Assembly (NCBI GenBank): GCA_949126835.1
Contig: OX421507.1
Location: forward strand, 8,026,121 to 8,090,120
From: Anisus vortex
Taxonomy: Eukaryota; Mollusca; Gastropoda; Planorbidae
Direction: 5' to 3'
Length of the DNA: 64,000 nt
Notes under the pieces: generated by a model
Database searches by the model: none
Told to the model about the DNA's origin: nothing
The model's input: the letters and a program-made list of their open reading frames with translations, nothing else
Shown here: positions 11,591 to 20,774 of the stretch, in pieces
Layout of the letters: each line of letters starts with the position of its first letter
How positions within the stretch are numbered: position 1 is the stretch's first letter
Position numbers and translations under genes: made by a program

Positions 11591-11920
11591 TAATCCAAAA
11601 GTTAGAAGAGTTTCTTGTAAGACACAAAAAGATTTCATATGTTGGGCGCTGATGCCTTTCTCAGACAAAACGTAGAACCAAGCTGCGTGAACGTGCAGCT
11701 GTCACGTGACGGTTATATTGTTCTTTATTGTGTGTGGGGGGAAGGGGGGGGGGGAGTAGTCATGATCGATGACAGGGTAGGACTTGCAAATACAGAATAA
11801 TAGACCTCTTGTATAATGAATGGAATCAAACGAAAAATCGTACACTGGACCTAAGTGTTATAAACACAGAAACGTGTACCTTTTCTCATTCTTTTTTATT
11901 ATTTTCTTGTTGCGGCCCAT

Positions 11921-12004
11921 CTCTTTCTCTCTCTCTCTCTTTCTCTCTTTCTCTCTCTCTTACTCTCACACACACACACTCACACACACACTCACACACA
12001 CAAA
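11921..12004. repeat. (CT)n and (CA)n microsatellites
   Basis: A CTCTCT-rich tract followed by CACACA stretches. A second CT-rich tract occupies 12293-12400. Confidence 0.9.
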
Positions 12005-12539
12005 CTTTACAAACTTATGTAGCGCCCCAGGCCAAAAGTTTCAGCGCCGCCCCCTTGCATACTGTAACTGCTTGTTTAGAGCTATATTTGCTATATTTAG
12101 ACTACATATGCCCCCCCCCTGGAAGTGCCCCCCAGGGCATATGCCCCCCTCTGCCCCCCCCCCCCTTCACTTTGTGAGGGCACTGCGTGACACACCAAGA
12201 CAAAAACTACTTAAATGGTCTTGCAAACAGAGATAGACTTTACCTTACTATGTAGTATGTAGGGCCTAACTACTAATTATGGATAAAGGCATAGTCTCTC
12301 TTTCTCTACACTCTCTCTCTCTCTCTTTCTTTTTCTCTTTCTATCTCTCTCTTTCTGTCTCTCTCATTCTTTCTCCTTTTCTGTCTCTTTCTCTCCGTTC
12401 ACTAGGTCAATCTAGTTCTACTTCTCTCATCAAAATTTCTCAAAATACTTCAAAGCTCATCAAACATTAGAAAAAGAAGGAAACACAACAAAAAAAAACA
12501 ACACACTCACAAACACCATACACATCATATTGGCCTATC

Positions 12540-12611
12540 GGCTCGTTGGTCTAGGGGTATGATTCTCGCTTAGGGTGCGAGAGGTCCCGGGTTCAAATCC
12601 CGGACGAGCCC
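12540..12611 (+). tRNA. tRNA-Pro (anticodon AGG)
   Basis: Identical over all 72 bp to the gene at 1936-2007, including the perfect acceptor stem and anticodon loop TTAGGGT. The flanks are unrelated to those of the first copy. A T5-T6 run about 15 bp downstream could terminate Pol III. Confidence 0.96.
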
Positions 12612-12867
12612 TTGAAAATACTATTTTTTAGAGGTTTCATAGATTTTATGTGAATTTTTTTTTCTTCTATTTTTCTATACCAAATGACATCAGAATGCGT
12701 CTACTTAAGTAGTCAGAAAGATATGTCAACAAAACAAAAAGGACCTTGCAAAAATCAATGATAACCAACACAGAAGAGAAATATAATAATAATATGTATT
12801 GCCTATATAGTCTGTTAAAACCCTTAAACCCTTATCATTAGACTTATGATGTAATCGTCTCATACTT

Positions 12868-13010
12868 CTTATCTTATCTTATCTTATACATTACAGACGC
12901 TCCTTCTATAAAGAAGATTATTGCGTCCTACGCTCATCTGTGGTCCGAGTCTAGTCTTGCATTTTTATTAATGTTTTAAATGATGTTAAGTTACTGGTTT
13001 TCCTGGTACT
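12868..13010 (-). mobile_element. LINE 3' tail fragment with (ATAAG)n
   Basis: Starts with CTTATCTTATCTTATCTTAT, i.e. (ATAAG)n on the minus strand, followed by ACATTACAGACGCTCCTTCT and the rest of the 3' untranslated block ending TTACTGGTTTTCCTGG. It is a 5'-truncated insertion of the family described at 1430-1700. Confidence 0.75.
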
Positions 13011-13059
13011 AATTTAATAAAAACAACAATTAATTACATGTAAGTAAAAAAGTAAGTAA

Positions 13060-13235
13060 GTCGGACCACATTGATCCATACGGACAGCGTTCACCAGTTG
13101 TCAGTGGCCACGGCATACTAGGAGATTGTGTGGTCAGCACAATGCCCTAGCCACCTGTAATCCACTATTCACGTGTAAAAGTAAAGTATCCCGCAGGTTC
13201 GATCCGTAGGGCCGGTGAAGCATCATTAAATCCCG
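13060..13235 (-). mobile_element. Two adjoining SINE 3' fragments, minus strand
   Basis: 13060-13160 carries GTCGGACCACATTGATCC, AGTGGCCACGGCATACTAGG and CAGCACAATGCCC. 13185-13235 repeats the extreme 3' end (AAAGTATCCCGC, GATCCGTAGGGCCGGTGAAG). The second start suggests one SINE inserted beside or into another. Confidence 0.75.
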
Positions 13236-13500
13236 ACCCTGATGCCTGGATGTCCAGAACTATAGCCTTGAAATTGTGCTACCGAGGGGTGGGGGGGAGG
13301 GGGCAGTGGTAGATATGCGAGCGAGTAACCACGTTAATGGTCCAAAAGGAATTATGCTGGTCCGGAGAGAAGTAAAGCGCGTGTACTGCTGAGACTGTAC
13401 CCTTTGTTATTACGCGGCGAGCCGAATAAGGACGGCTCGTCTCTGACAGGATGTTGGTGTACCCCGCCCTTGATTCACATTAACGTCGATACGCCCCTGG
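13236..13500 (+). repeat. Dispersed repeat family X, 3' part
   Basis: Matches the reverse complement of 55190-55450 through TGGATGTCCAGA, TGTGCTACCG, AACCACGTTAATGGTCCAA, GTACTGCTGAGACTGTACCC and CAGGATGTTGGT. It overlaps the family seen at 4462 and 6203 only at the GGATGTCCAGACCTATAG block. Confidence 0.7.
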
Positions 13501-13599
13501 ACGTAATAGCAGGAAGGCACACGTCCGATAGTTCTAGAGACACTTATAGAACGGTCCTGTAAAACCTTTTTAGTTTGTCTCTATTTGTCGCGTTACAAT

Positions 13600-13711
13600 G
13601 TGTAATGTATCCTTGACACAGTTTGATAACCACTGATGTACAGAGAGAAGTATTTGTGCATATCGCAAATTAATGAGTAATAAGATGTATTACTACATCA
13701 ATCAATATATC
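13600..13711 (+). repeat. 5' flank of tRNA-Pro, duplicated at 22085-22254
   Basis: TGTAATGTATCCTTGACACA, GTTTGATAACCA, GAGAAGTAT and AATTAATGAGTAATAAGATG all recur in order at 22085-22254 ahead of the tRNA-Pro pseudogene. This shows that the tRNA and its upstream DNA were copied together. Confidence 0.85.
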
Positions 13712-13783
13712 GGCTCGTTGGTCTAGGGGTATGATTCTCGCTTTGGGTGCGAGAGGTCCCGGGTTCAAATCCCGGAGGAGCCC
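13712..13783 (+). tRNA. tRNA-Pro (anticodon TGG)
   Basis: 72 bp, identical to the AGG genes except for loop TTTGGGT (anticodon TGG) and one acceptor-stem base at 13778 that produces a G-G mismatch at pair 6-67. D arm, T arm, discriminator C and B box are intact, and a T6 run follows 10 bp downstream. The acceptor mismatch may lower activity, so it is likely but not certainly functional. Confidence 0.87.
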
Positions 13784-13889
13784 GTCGATAACTATTTTTT
13801 ATAAAATAACGAATGAAACAAATAACAATTTAAAACAATGTAACGGCAATTTTAATAAAATATAGACCTACTTTTTTATACAGGCCTAA

Positions 13890-14270
13890 TGACGGATACA
13901 ACTCGGGGTTTTTGGCAAACATTTCAAAATTATTCTCATTTCAGTGCGAACAAAAAAAAACTATTGCGATCAGGTGCAAAGCCACAAGGGGCGGGGGGGG
14001 GGGGGGCTGAGGGGGGCTAAGTCCCATCTGGAATTTTGTTTAAATATCTCTTTCAGAAGATTTTTTAAAAATATGTACTAAATTAAAAAAAAAAATTAAA
14101 ATGTTTGTCACGCGAGAGTTCAGCCCCCTCCCCCCCCCCCCCCCCCCGGCCTGGAAAAAAATTCTGGCTTCGCTCCTGCTTGCGATTTAAAAACATCTGT
14201 AAGATGTAGACCGTGTTAAACCGTAATTTAAGTCTTTGATTGAAATATGTCAACTATCATTTTATTATCT
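13890..14270 (+). repeat. Promoter-side block upstream of the importin-like gene, duplicated at 40399-40730
   Basis: ACTCGGGGTTT, TGGCAAACA, a CTCATTTC segment, AACATCTGTAAGATGTAGAC and TTTACTGTAATTTAA-like sequence occur in the same order at 40399-40730. The 14-kb copy is interrupted by the MITE at 13971-14178. Its position just ahead of the presumed 5' exon suggests upstream regulatory DNA, by inference only. Confidence 0.65.
13971..14178. mobile_element. hAT-type MITE, 208 bp
   Basis: Terminal repeats CAGGTGCAAAGCCA and, inverted at the right end, CAGGAGCGAAGCCA. Flanked by an 8-bp target duplication, ATTGCGAT on the left and CTTGCGAT on the right (7 of 8). The interior is G- and C-run rich (14100-14150). 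The homologous block at 40.6 kb lacks the insertion. Confidence 0.88.
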
Positions 14271-14279
14271 TTTATTTTA

Positions 14280-14614
14280 TTTTCCCTTCTCCAAATGTTG
14301 GACACGCTGACCTATGTCTAAGCAGTCAGTCTAAGTGTGTGAGTTTATATGCGTGTGTTATTCTGATGTTTTGATTTTCTTCGTGTGAATTCAATTCGTT
14401 GCTATCATAGTGAACAATTTTTACCCGCAGTCTTAGAGTTGTTTTGATTTTCTTCGTGTGAATTCACTTCATTGCAATCACAGTGAACAATTTTTACCCA
14501 GAGTCTTATAACAAAACGATCCTACACACTGTGGGCTAGGTTAAAATTTTCATTTCTAGGACTGCACACCGTTGTTTGATGTTTTTTCCTTTGGAGACTA
14601 GATCTAAGCTTATA
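14280..14614 (+). promoter_or_regulatory. Probable 5' untranslated exon/leader of the importin-like gene
   Basis: A block ending in TATA|GTAAGTTCAGTT, a good splice donor at 14615, lies 680 bp before the acceptor (TTTTCAG, 15291-15297) of the first coding exon. The whole block has a diverged paralogue at 45246-45534 that keeps the same donor. It contains a 70-75-bp tandem duplication (GTTTTGATTTTCTTCGTGTG at about 14371 and 14442) that the 45-kb copy has only once. No TATA box is assigned. Exon status is inferred from the donor and its conservation. Confidence 0.5.
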
Positions 14615-15317
14615 GTAAGTTCAGTTATAAAACAATATTTCTTTAAGTTAATAGTGATATATATATATATTTGTTTGATACCTGGGATCTTCTGTTAGAT
14701 AATTCGAAGCTAATTCTACACCAGTGTACCATTTGTTTTGTTTTTTTAATACTTTCTTCGTCTTTTATTAAATATTCTTCCCCAATTATTGTTTGGCTAT
14801 TAGAGTCTATTTAGGTTACTCTACGTCAATCATCTACTGCCCATGACCTACAGATGGGATTTTTATATTGTTCATTTTAACCAGCCCAGGTTGTTAAAGT
14901 ACACACTTTATTGTTGTAAGCAAGCCTTACGCCAACGCACACATATACACACTGATTTTATTCTGAGTTCAAAATAATGTGTTGAATCAGATTCATTGTT
15001 TACACCAGCTAGCCAATCAGCATATTTTTTTTTTAACACAAAGACGTGTCTTTAGTTAAACCATCTTAAGCTGCACTTTATGTTGGCTCTATGTTCTGAG
15101 CCAAGGTCGGTCATTAAGGCTCCTCCAGCGCGGTACGTTCGGCTGGTGTAGTATACCGCCGCAGGAACTGGGTTAAAATCCTTGTTAACAGTAGTAGGCC
15201 TACAATGTTTATGTCATGTTGAGTCAATTTAAATTAAGCTGTCTATTCAAACTTGAAACGTTGAACATGACTATAAATATTTAACATTTCTTTTCAGAAT
15301 ATACTCCAAAAAGAAAG

Positions 15318-15374
15318 ATGGCTGAAAGTGGACACATTGCCGATAAAACTGCCGATAAAATCGACGATATTGAG
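15318..15374 (+). CDS. Importin-alpha-like gene, first coding exon
   Basis: 19 codons from ATG (context AAAGATGG) to GAG|GTATGG, phase 0. The preceding acceptor at 15291-15297 starts the exon with 20 untranslated bases. The repeated IADKTADK is acidic/basic but lacks the Arg-rich IBB composition. Confidence 0.7.
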
Positions 15375-18300
15375 GTATGGAATAAAAGAATCACTGAGCT
15401 TATTAAAGTATAGTGGGTTTTTTAAAATTATATTAAGCATACTAGTCCCTTACAAGAACAAAACAAAAGTGACAACAGTACCCTATAAAATATAACATAA
15501 CATTCTTATATTCATGACAATTTCTACACAGGCCAAATTTCCTTATTTAGATACCTTTATAAACAATGGTAGGTATCAATTTTTTTCTATTTGAGCAGCC
15601 GTCTATCATGACATTGGCAGACATTATTACCAACATCAGAAGCAGTAACGCTCAAGCCGTATTGACTGCCACTCAATCTGTTAGAAAATTGTTGTCTAAA
15701 AAAAACCCACCAATTGATCGTGCGATTGAAGTTGGTCTGGTAGACAAACTTGTCAAGGCTCTTGACTGCAATGACAAGTAAGTGACTTTTTTCTTTTCTT
15801 GACATTCTGTTGGTTTGTTGAATGTACGAAAGATGGTGCTGTATGAATTGGTGTACTAATATTTAACCTTTTGATATTTTCACAGGCCGAGTCTACAGTT
15901 GGAAGCTGCCCAGGCTCTTGCTATCATTGCATCGTATATCTTTGAAAAGATATATATTGTTGGAAATAAACAATGGTCTGAACAGCAGTCTACAATGACC
16001 ATGGACGAAAGAGTTACCAGAGTTACCGACATCAGAAGCCGCCTTCACTCTCTAGCCGTCTTCAATGCCACTAAATATGTTACAAAGTTTATGTGCAAAG
16101 AGCTTCCACTTCCACCCTCTGATCGTTTGAATACAGCTGGTCAGGTTGACAAACTTGTCAAGTTTCTTAACTTCAATGACAAAAAGTGACTTTTTTTCTT
16201 TTCTTGACATTCTGTTCGTTTGTTGAATGAACGAGAGATTGTGCTGTATGAATTTGTGCACTAATATTTAACCTTTTGATATTTTCATACAGTTGGAACC
16301 TGCACAGGCTCTTACTGCGACAAACCTGAGTGTTGTTCAAAGACTTGTAGAGGTGCTTGGTAGCATTGATGGAGATGTAATTTCAGCTATAACGAATGTT
16401 GGCAACATTTATATTGATTGTGTTCAAGAAATTCAGGTGTGTGATTTTTTAGGAATTCATTTAAAAAATCTAATGCAAAATGTTTTTTTTTGTTTTGTTG
16501 AAATGGCTACTTTTATGACTAATAATTATCATATGGGGCATGGTAGCCGAGCGGCCGCGCGTTCGACTGGCGATCCAAGGGTCCTGGGTTGGAATCATGG
16601 TGGAGGCTAGGATTTTTTCCCAGGATTTGAGGGTGTCCCTGAGTCTACCCAGCTCTGATGGGTACCTGACCTTAGTTGGGGTAAAGTAAAGGCGGCTGTG
16701 CATAGTGCTGGCCACACAATCACCTAGTATGCCGTGGCCACGGAAACTGGTGAACGCTAGTTCACCGGTTTGGTGACATTTCATCCCGCGACATTTCATC
16801 CCGCGACAGTTACTCCCTGACACTTAACCCCACGACAGATAATCCCATTGACACGCGGTCCCGCGACACTTAATCCCTCCCTTCCCGCGAGATAGTCTCA
16901 TTAACACCGCTTCACCGGCCCTATGGATCAATTTGGTCCGACGGGATACTTTTTTTTTTTAATTATCATATCAGTGTTATTGTTGTGTTATTATTTTTTC
17001 AATTTAACTTGATTTTGATCTCGGGCGTCGTAAAGTCTAGAAGTAATGAAGGAGGCACCGTACCCTCAAAATAGTGTTACAGTGAATGTAAACAAAGCGT
17101 GTGTGTTAAAAGCGAAAAGAATAGTATTTTTGATTGTTTAAACCACTGCAGTTTGCTTAAATTTAGTTTTAAACTACAAATAAGTTTTTTTGTTGCCGTG
17201 GATAGTAGGCCTACACAAACAGTAGAAAATCAGAAAATTAATGGATAAATAGTGTTTTAGAAAATACTTTTTTGATATTGATCATGCGCCAGCAGGCACC
17301 AGCGTGTTTACAGCGCATAGAACTGTTCCCAACGGGATATGCGCTAGAGTCTATATGTCTTATTATATATATATTTTATATATATATATATATATTATAT
17401 ATTTACATTTATTTAATATTTATATGCATTACATTACGTTACGGACAGACACGAGTAAAAATACATAATTCTTGTTACCGTAGACTATAATATACATGGA
17501 CCGCTTGCTTTAGTTTTTTATGCTATTATCGTCTTTTTTTGCAATTACCGATTCTAAATGAAGTAATTGTTAGACAAGTTCCGTTTTATTAAATCGCATT
17601 TTTTTCGACTTTAAATGAATACTTGTAGGCCTATTAATCCTATTATCATTGACTATAATAAGATGGACCGCCTGCTCTATTTTTAGAGCATAGGTTCTTT
17701 TTCCGTGCGCACACTACACTGATCTATAAATGTTTCCGCTCTGTACAACTTTCAATTTTAATTTTTCATTGAGAAAACCATAGCGATTAAATAAAACGGA
17801 ACATGTATAGCAATAACTTTATTTCCTGTATAGCAATTACTTTATTTAGAATCGGGAATTCCGAAAATCAGTGTTTCAAGTCATCATATAGCAGAAATAT
17901 TAAAGCAAGCGGTCCATGTTTATTGTCTATGTTTTTACGAACCAAAAAGTGCATAAAATGGAATTTTTAAAAGCTATCCGATCGAATTTTCATTCTAAAA
18001 TTTAAAACGTGTACATATAAACTAGTCTAATCATAATCTCGAATCTTGTTTTGACAGCGTGCGTTACATTTCGCGGACTTAAAGCTTTTACGTAACAACC
18101 ACGTTTCGTTTATTTAGTAATAAAATGAATTCTTCGGCTAAATATTAAAAAAAAATAAAACATAATATTTATGAAAAGAAATATTAAGAGTTTTTCGAAA
18201 TTGCGTAGATAAATCTTATTTTAGATATAGTTTTAGACTTAGCCTCGGTGGTGGAAAAAAAATGTTTAATGTGCCGTAAAAATTTAAGGCTTTTAATGGT

Positions 18301-20665
18301 GGCCGAAGTCTAAGGAAAAACAACATGTGTATGAATGATAAACATTGATATAACGATATATTTCGTTTTATTTTAATCCTGGTAAGTTGTTTTCAAATAT
18401 ATACCCAAAATCTGGAAATGGCATCAGGCCACTATATAACGTTCGTCCCTATTTAAATTTAAAAAACACACAATATAACTAAATAATTAAAACACACAAT
18501 ACTGATGTAGCTGATACTTCGACATATAAACACTTACAATGTTTATTTTTTAGACCAAACAATAAATTCCCACCTTTTGGTGGCCATCATGTAAAATCTG
18601 CCAGAAGACCTTTTTCTGTACCTGGTTTTGTGTTGTGGGTGTTTGTGCTTCCACACCCCAACATCTGCTATCATTTCTGAAAATGTTCACATTTAACTTA
18701 AGTTCTGACAAAGCTCAGCTCGCTCTTTATCCATCTTAATCTTACCACATTATATCCAGGCCGTAATTGTTGGCAGTGTTATGCCATTGATGCCAGGACT
18801 CCTGCAGCAAAAAGATCAGAGTACGAAGCAAGCAGCCTGCGGGCTTTTATGCAATCTCATATATATGGGTAAACCTACAGTGACCTATATCCAGTCAGTC
18901 ATCGACCACAATGTCATTCCGAGTGTCGTTAAAGTTTTGTGCACAGTGAGTATAAGATTTTAATTCACATTCATTTTTCCCTTGCAAGTCAAGCTTATTG
19001 TCAGTATGGTCACAGTATGATGGGTGTTTTATACTTAAATGCTGCATATTCTTATTGCTCACAAACTGTTTTGGACCTTTTTTCAGGGAGACGAGCTATC
19101 TAAAAAAGAGGCAGCTTTGGTTTTCATTGCCATAAACGCTTCGGGAACATTTGAGCAAATCATGTATGCTCTAGAGTGTGGGGCCTTGAAACCTTTGTGT
19201 GATTTTCTTGCACAAGATTGTCCTACATCATTTGACGTATTTATTTTGGATGTTGTCTACAACATCTTGAAGGTAATTGTGTGCATTTTCATATTTTAAA
19301 GCGTTTTATACGAGTTTTTTTTTAATGCATTCAATGTTCAGTTGGACTTGTTTCATTTTTAATGTTAAAAATTATGATGATGGTTATTTATATAATGCAT
19401 CTCTCCTATCCTTCACTTAGTATGCTTGGTGCACTCTTAATATAAATTTCAGTGGCATATGTAGGAACAGATAAAGCACACAAACACTAGTTATAGAGAA
19501 AAGGTTGTTATAAACTTAAAACTTGGTTTTCTTGTTTTAGAAGTCTGCAAAAGTTGGTGAAGTTGAGGACACCTTATCCATGCTAAAAGAAGCTGGGGCC
19601 TTAAAAAAGATAAAGAAATTACAGGACGTTTACAGGAGAGCCAATGCTATCGTTGAGGAGTATCTCTTTGAAGAGGTAACCCTTTTTTTTTATTAAAAGG
19701 CAGATGGGAGCGGTGATAAGAATATGGATGAAATGTGACATAGAACGTAACTGCTGCTAAACATCTATCACCCAATAGAACATGTTATACGTAAAAGAAG
19801 TAGGAAAAGGATGTTGTTTTTTATAATATCAAACTAATGTAGGCCTACATATGCAAGTTTGAACGCATAGGTCTTGCATTTATAAAAACTAATCTCAACT
19901 TATAGTTTCACTAGGTCTTTTGGTTTTGGCAACAATTTTTTTTTATTTCATTTCCATCACCATATTTAGTGGAAGGTGGATTGGGTGTTGTTAATAAAGA
20001 GAAGCAACCTGCAAGTAATAAATCATGGAAACCCAAAGATTTTGGTAAACGAAAATTGAAACAAACAAAACATAAACAAACATAAACAAACATAAACAAA
20101 CTGCTAGAGTTGATTTTTTTAAAACCTCTTGTGCAGTATTTTTTTGTAAATATTTTTGTTTTTAAATAGTGAAACCGACTTTGTTCATTTGAGCTCATTT
20201 TAGGATCGTAAAATTGCACACAAATCTAGCTGCCTATACTAATTTAATGCGGCAAATTTAACTCATTAATAGAATTATGGAAATTGGGAGGGGGGCGGTG
20301 AACGAAAAAGAAATTAAAAAGGGGACAGTGGGCTGAAAAATGTTGAGAACCTATGATGTAGTATATAGAAAATTGTGCTGCATTATATTGACTGGCGATG
20401 GGCTGTTTATTGTTACTAATTGACTGGGACATTTTGTTTTGGCTAGGCATCTCTGATAACATTGACAAATGCCAGTAGATATACATTGGCTTATGAATAA
20501 TTTTCTTTTTTTTAAGTTTGAGAAACTTAAGGGATTTTTAAGTAAGAAACCTTGAGTCAGGATACTGATACACTGTTCTCATTACCTTCAATATTTTTGT
20601 TACAGGGTGAGGATGAAGATGTCACACCCCAGAGCTGCAGTGAATCCAGTGATGCCAGTTCGTAA
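15318..20665 (+). CDS. Divergent importin-alpha (karyopherin-alpha)-like protein
   Basis: Coding exons read by frame and splice sites: 15318-15374, 15599-15777, 15886 to about 16185, 16293-16436, 18760-18945, 19087-19272, 19541-19675 and 20606-20665 (TAA). Importin-alpha proteins bind nuclear localisation signals through armadillo repeats and importin-beta through an N-terminal IBB domain. Here exon 2 plus the start of exon 3 match the first armadillo repeat (QSVRKLLSKKNPPID; LQLEAAQALAIIAS). Exons 4-7 match the last repeats (RLVEVLG, VGNI, a final ALKKIKKLQ helix). The N terminus is only 19 residues (MAESGHIADKTADK) and has no basic IBB domain, and the central repeats are absent. Exon 3 contains a duplicate of exon 2 and ends in a stop (NDKK*), so splicing from exon 3 to exon 4 in frame is not obvious. 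Skipping exons 2-3 would give an open 255-residue product. The late exons are cleanly open with good splice sites. The gene could be a fast-evolving functional paralogue or an early pseudogene. Confidence 0.75.
15599..15777 (+). CDS. Importin-alpha-like gene, exon 2 (first armadillo repeat)
   Basis: 179 bp between TTTGAGCAG and GTAAGT, phase 0 in and 2 out. It encodes about 59 residues with the importin-alpha hallmark RKLLSKKNPPID and GLVDKLVKALD. A tandem duplicate occupies about 15986-16185. Confidence 0.78.
15886..16189 (+). CDS. Importin-alpha-like gene, exon 3 with fused exon-2 duplicate
   Basis: Acceptor TTTTCACAG at 15877-15885. The first 17 residues (KPSLQLEAAQALAIIAS) continue the armadillo repeat. 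From about 15986 the sequence is a second, diverged copy of exon 2 (TDIRSR, FNATKYVTK, GQVDKLVKFLNFNDK), reached without an intron. The original donor (AAGTAAGTGAC) has become AAAAAGTGAC, and the frame stops at TGA 16187-16189. An old acceptor-like AACAG remains at 15981-15985 at the start of the duplicate. Confidence 0.6.
16293..16436 (+). CDS. Importin-alpha-like gene, exon 4
   Basis: 144 bp, phase 0-0, between TTTTCATACAG and GTGTGT. It encodes 48 residues beginning LEPAQALT, a duplicated relic of the exon-3 start, and continuing into RLVEVLGSIDGD and AITNVGNIYID, which matches a late armadillo repeat of importin-alpha. The acceptor was formed by a small deletion relative to the 15877-15897 copy. 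Confidence 0.72.
16533..16955 (+). mobile_element. tRNA-derived SINE with an inserted 142-bp repeat cassette
   Basis: Near-complete SINE in intron 4 of the importin-like gene: tRNA-like head (GGTAGCCGAGCGGCCGCGCG, GGTTGGAATC), body GGGTACCTGACCTTAGTTGG, and tail CTATGGATCAATTTGGTCCG. Between the two copies of TTCACCGG (16761-16768 and 16911-16918) sits the cassette at 16769-16910. Confidence 0.92.
16769..16910. repeat. 142-bp cassette of degenerate GACA...ATCCCGC repeats
   Basis: About eight degenerate 15-17-bp units of the form GACATTTCATCCCGC (variants GACAGTTACTCCCT, GACACTTAACCCCA, GACACTTAATCCCT). It is flanked by an exact 8-bp direct repeat TTCACCGG that exists once in other SINE copies, so it looks like a single insertion. 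Confidence 0.75.
16956..17480. other. Importin-like gene intron, nothing recognised
   Basis: AT-rich. A TA-dinucleotide-rich tract occupies 17363-17402. Confidence 0.5.
17481..17941. mobile_element. Composite of two inverted copies of MITE family Y
   Basis: 17481-17640 is the reverse complement of the right half of the element, and 17651-17941 is a direct copy. The shared terminal motif is TAGACTATAATA...ATGGACCGCTTGCT, found at 17481, 17651 and inverted at 17903-17941. Internal blocks ATTCTAAATGAAGTAATTG (17548) and CAATTACTTTATTTAGAAT (17833) are reverse complements. Other copies are at 23736-24112 and 27724-29590. Confidence 0.78.
17942..18759. other. Importin-like gene intron, nothing recognised
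   Basis: AT-rich intron ending in the acceptor TATATCCAG at 18751-18759. No exon or repeat assigned. Confidence 0.5.
18760..18945 (+). CDS. Importin-alpha-like gene, exon 5
   Basis: 186 bp, 62 codons, phase 0-0, donor GTGAGT. The AVIVGSVMPLMPGLL start and the KQAACGLLCNLI helix match an importin-alpha armadillo repeat. The conserved Trp and Asn of canonical repeats (EAxWALSN) are changed to CGLLCN, which suggests loss of classic NLS contacts. Confidence 0.82.
19087..19272 (+). CDS. Importin-alpha-like gene, exon 6
   Basis: 186 bp, 62 codons, phase 0-0, acceptor TTTTTTCAG and donor GTAATT. It encodes a further armadillo repeat (KKEAALVFIAINASGTFEQI) and the beginning of the next (GALKPLCDFLAQD). 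Confidence 0.82.
19541..19675 (+). CDS. Importin-alpha-like gene, exon 7
   Basis: 135 bp, 45 codons, phase 0-0. LKEAGALKKIKKLQ and the helix ANAIVEEYLFEE match the last armadillo helix of importin-alpha (GLEKIEQLQNH...IDQFF). Confidence 0.82.
19676..20605. other. Last intron of the importin-like gene
   Basis: Apart from an hAT end fragment at 20270-20355, no feature seen. (ACATAAACAA)-type short tandem repeat at 20070-20100. Confidence 0.5.
20270..20355. mobile_element. hAT right-end fragment (family of 50265-51020)
   Basis: GGGGGGCGGTGAACG...GTTGAGAACCTATG matches 50955-51020 at the right end. The left terminus is absent, so it is 5' truncated or decayed. Confidence 0.7.
20606..20665 (+). 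CDS. Importin-alpha-like gene, last exon
   Basis: Acceptor TTGTTACAG, then 19 codons and TAA at 20663-20665. The tail is acidic and serine-rich (GEDEDVT, SESSDASS), as in many importin-alpha C termini that bind CAS/CSE1L. Confidence 0.75.
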   Translation, partial: GEDEDVTPQSCSESSDASS

Positions 20666-20774
20666 GAGTTCGGTACAGAGAATCTACAGAACACTCATTA
20701 GGATTTTCATTGTGATGCCAGTCTGTATGAGTTCAGTACAGAGGATCTACAGAACACTCAAGGATTTTCATTTT
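20649..20774 (+). repeat. 63-bp tandem duplication across the stop codon
   Basis: 20649-20711 and 20712-20774 are two copies of a 63-bp unit beginning GTGATGCCAGT and ending AGGATTTTCATT, with about 10 differences. The first copy contains the final codons and the stop; the second lies in the 3' untranslated region. Confidence 0.85.

Noticed and set aside
17476..17941. Long inverted repeat as a microRNA precursor
   Set aside because: It is explained by two inverted MITE copies and the arms are too long and unequal for a miRNA hairpin.
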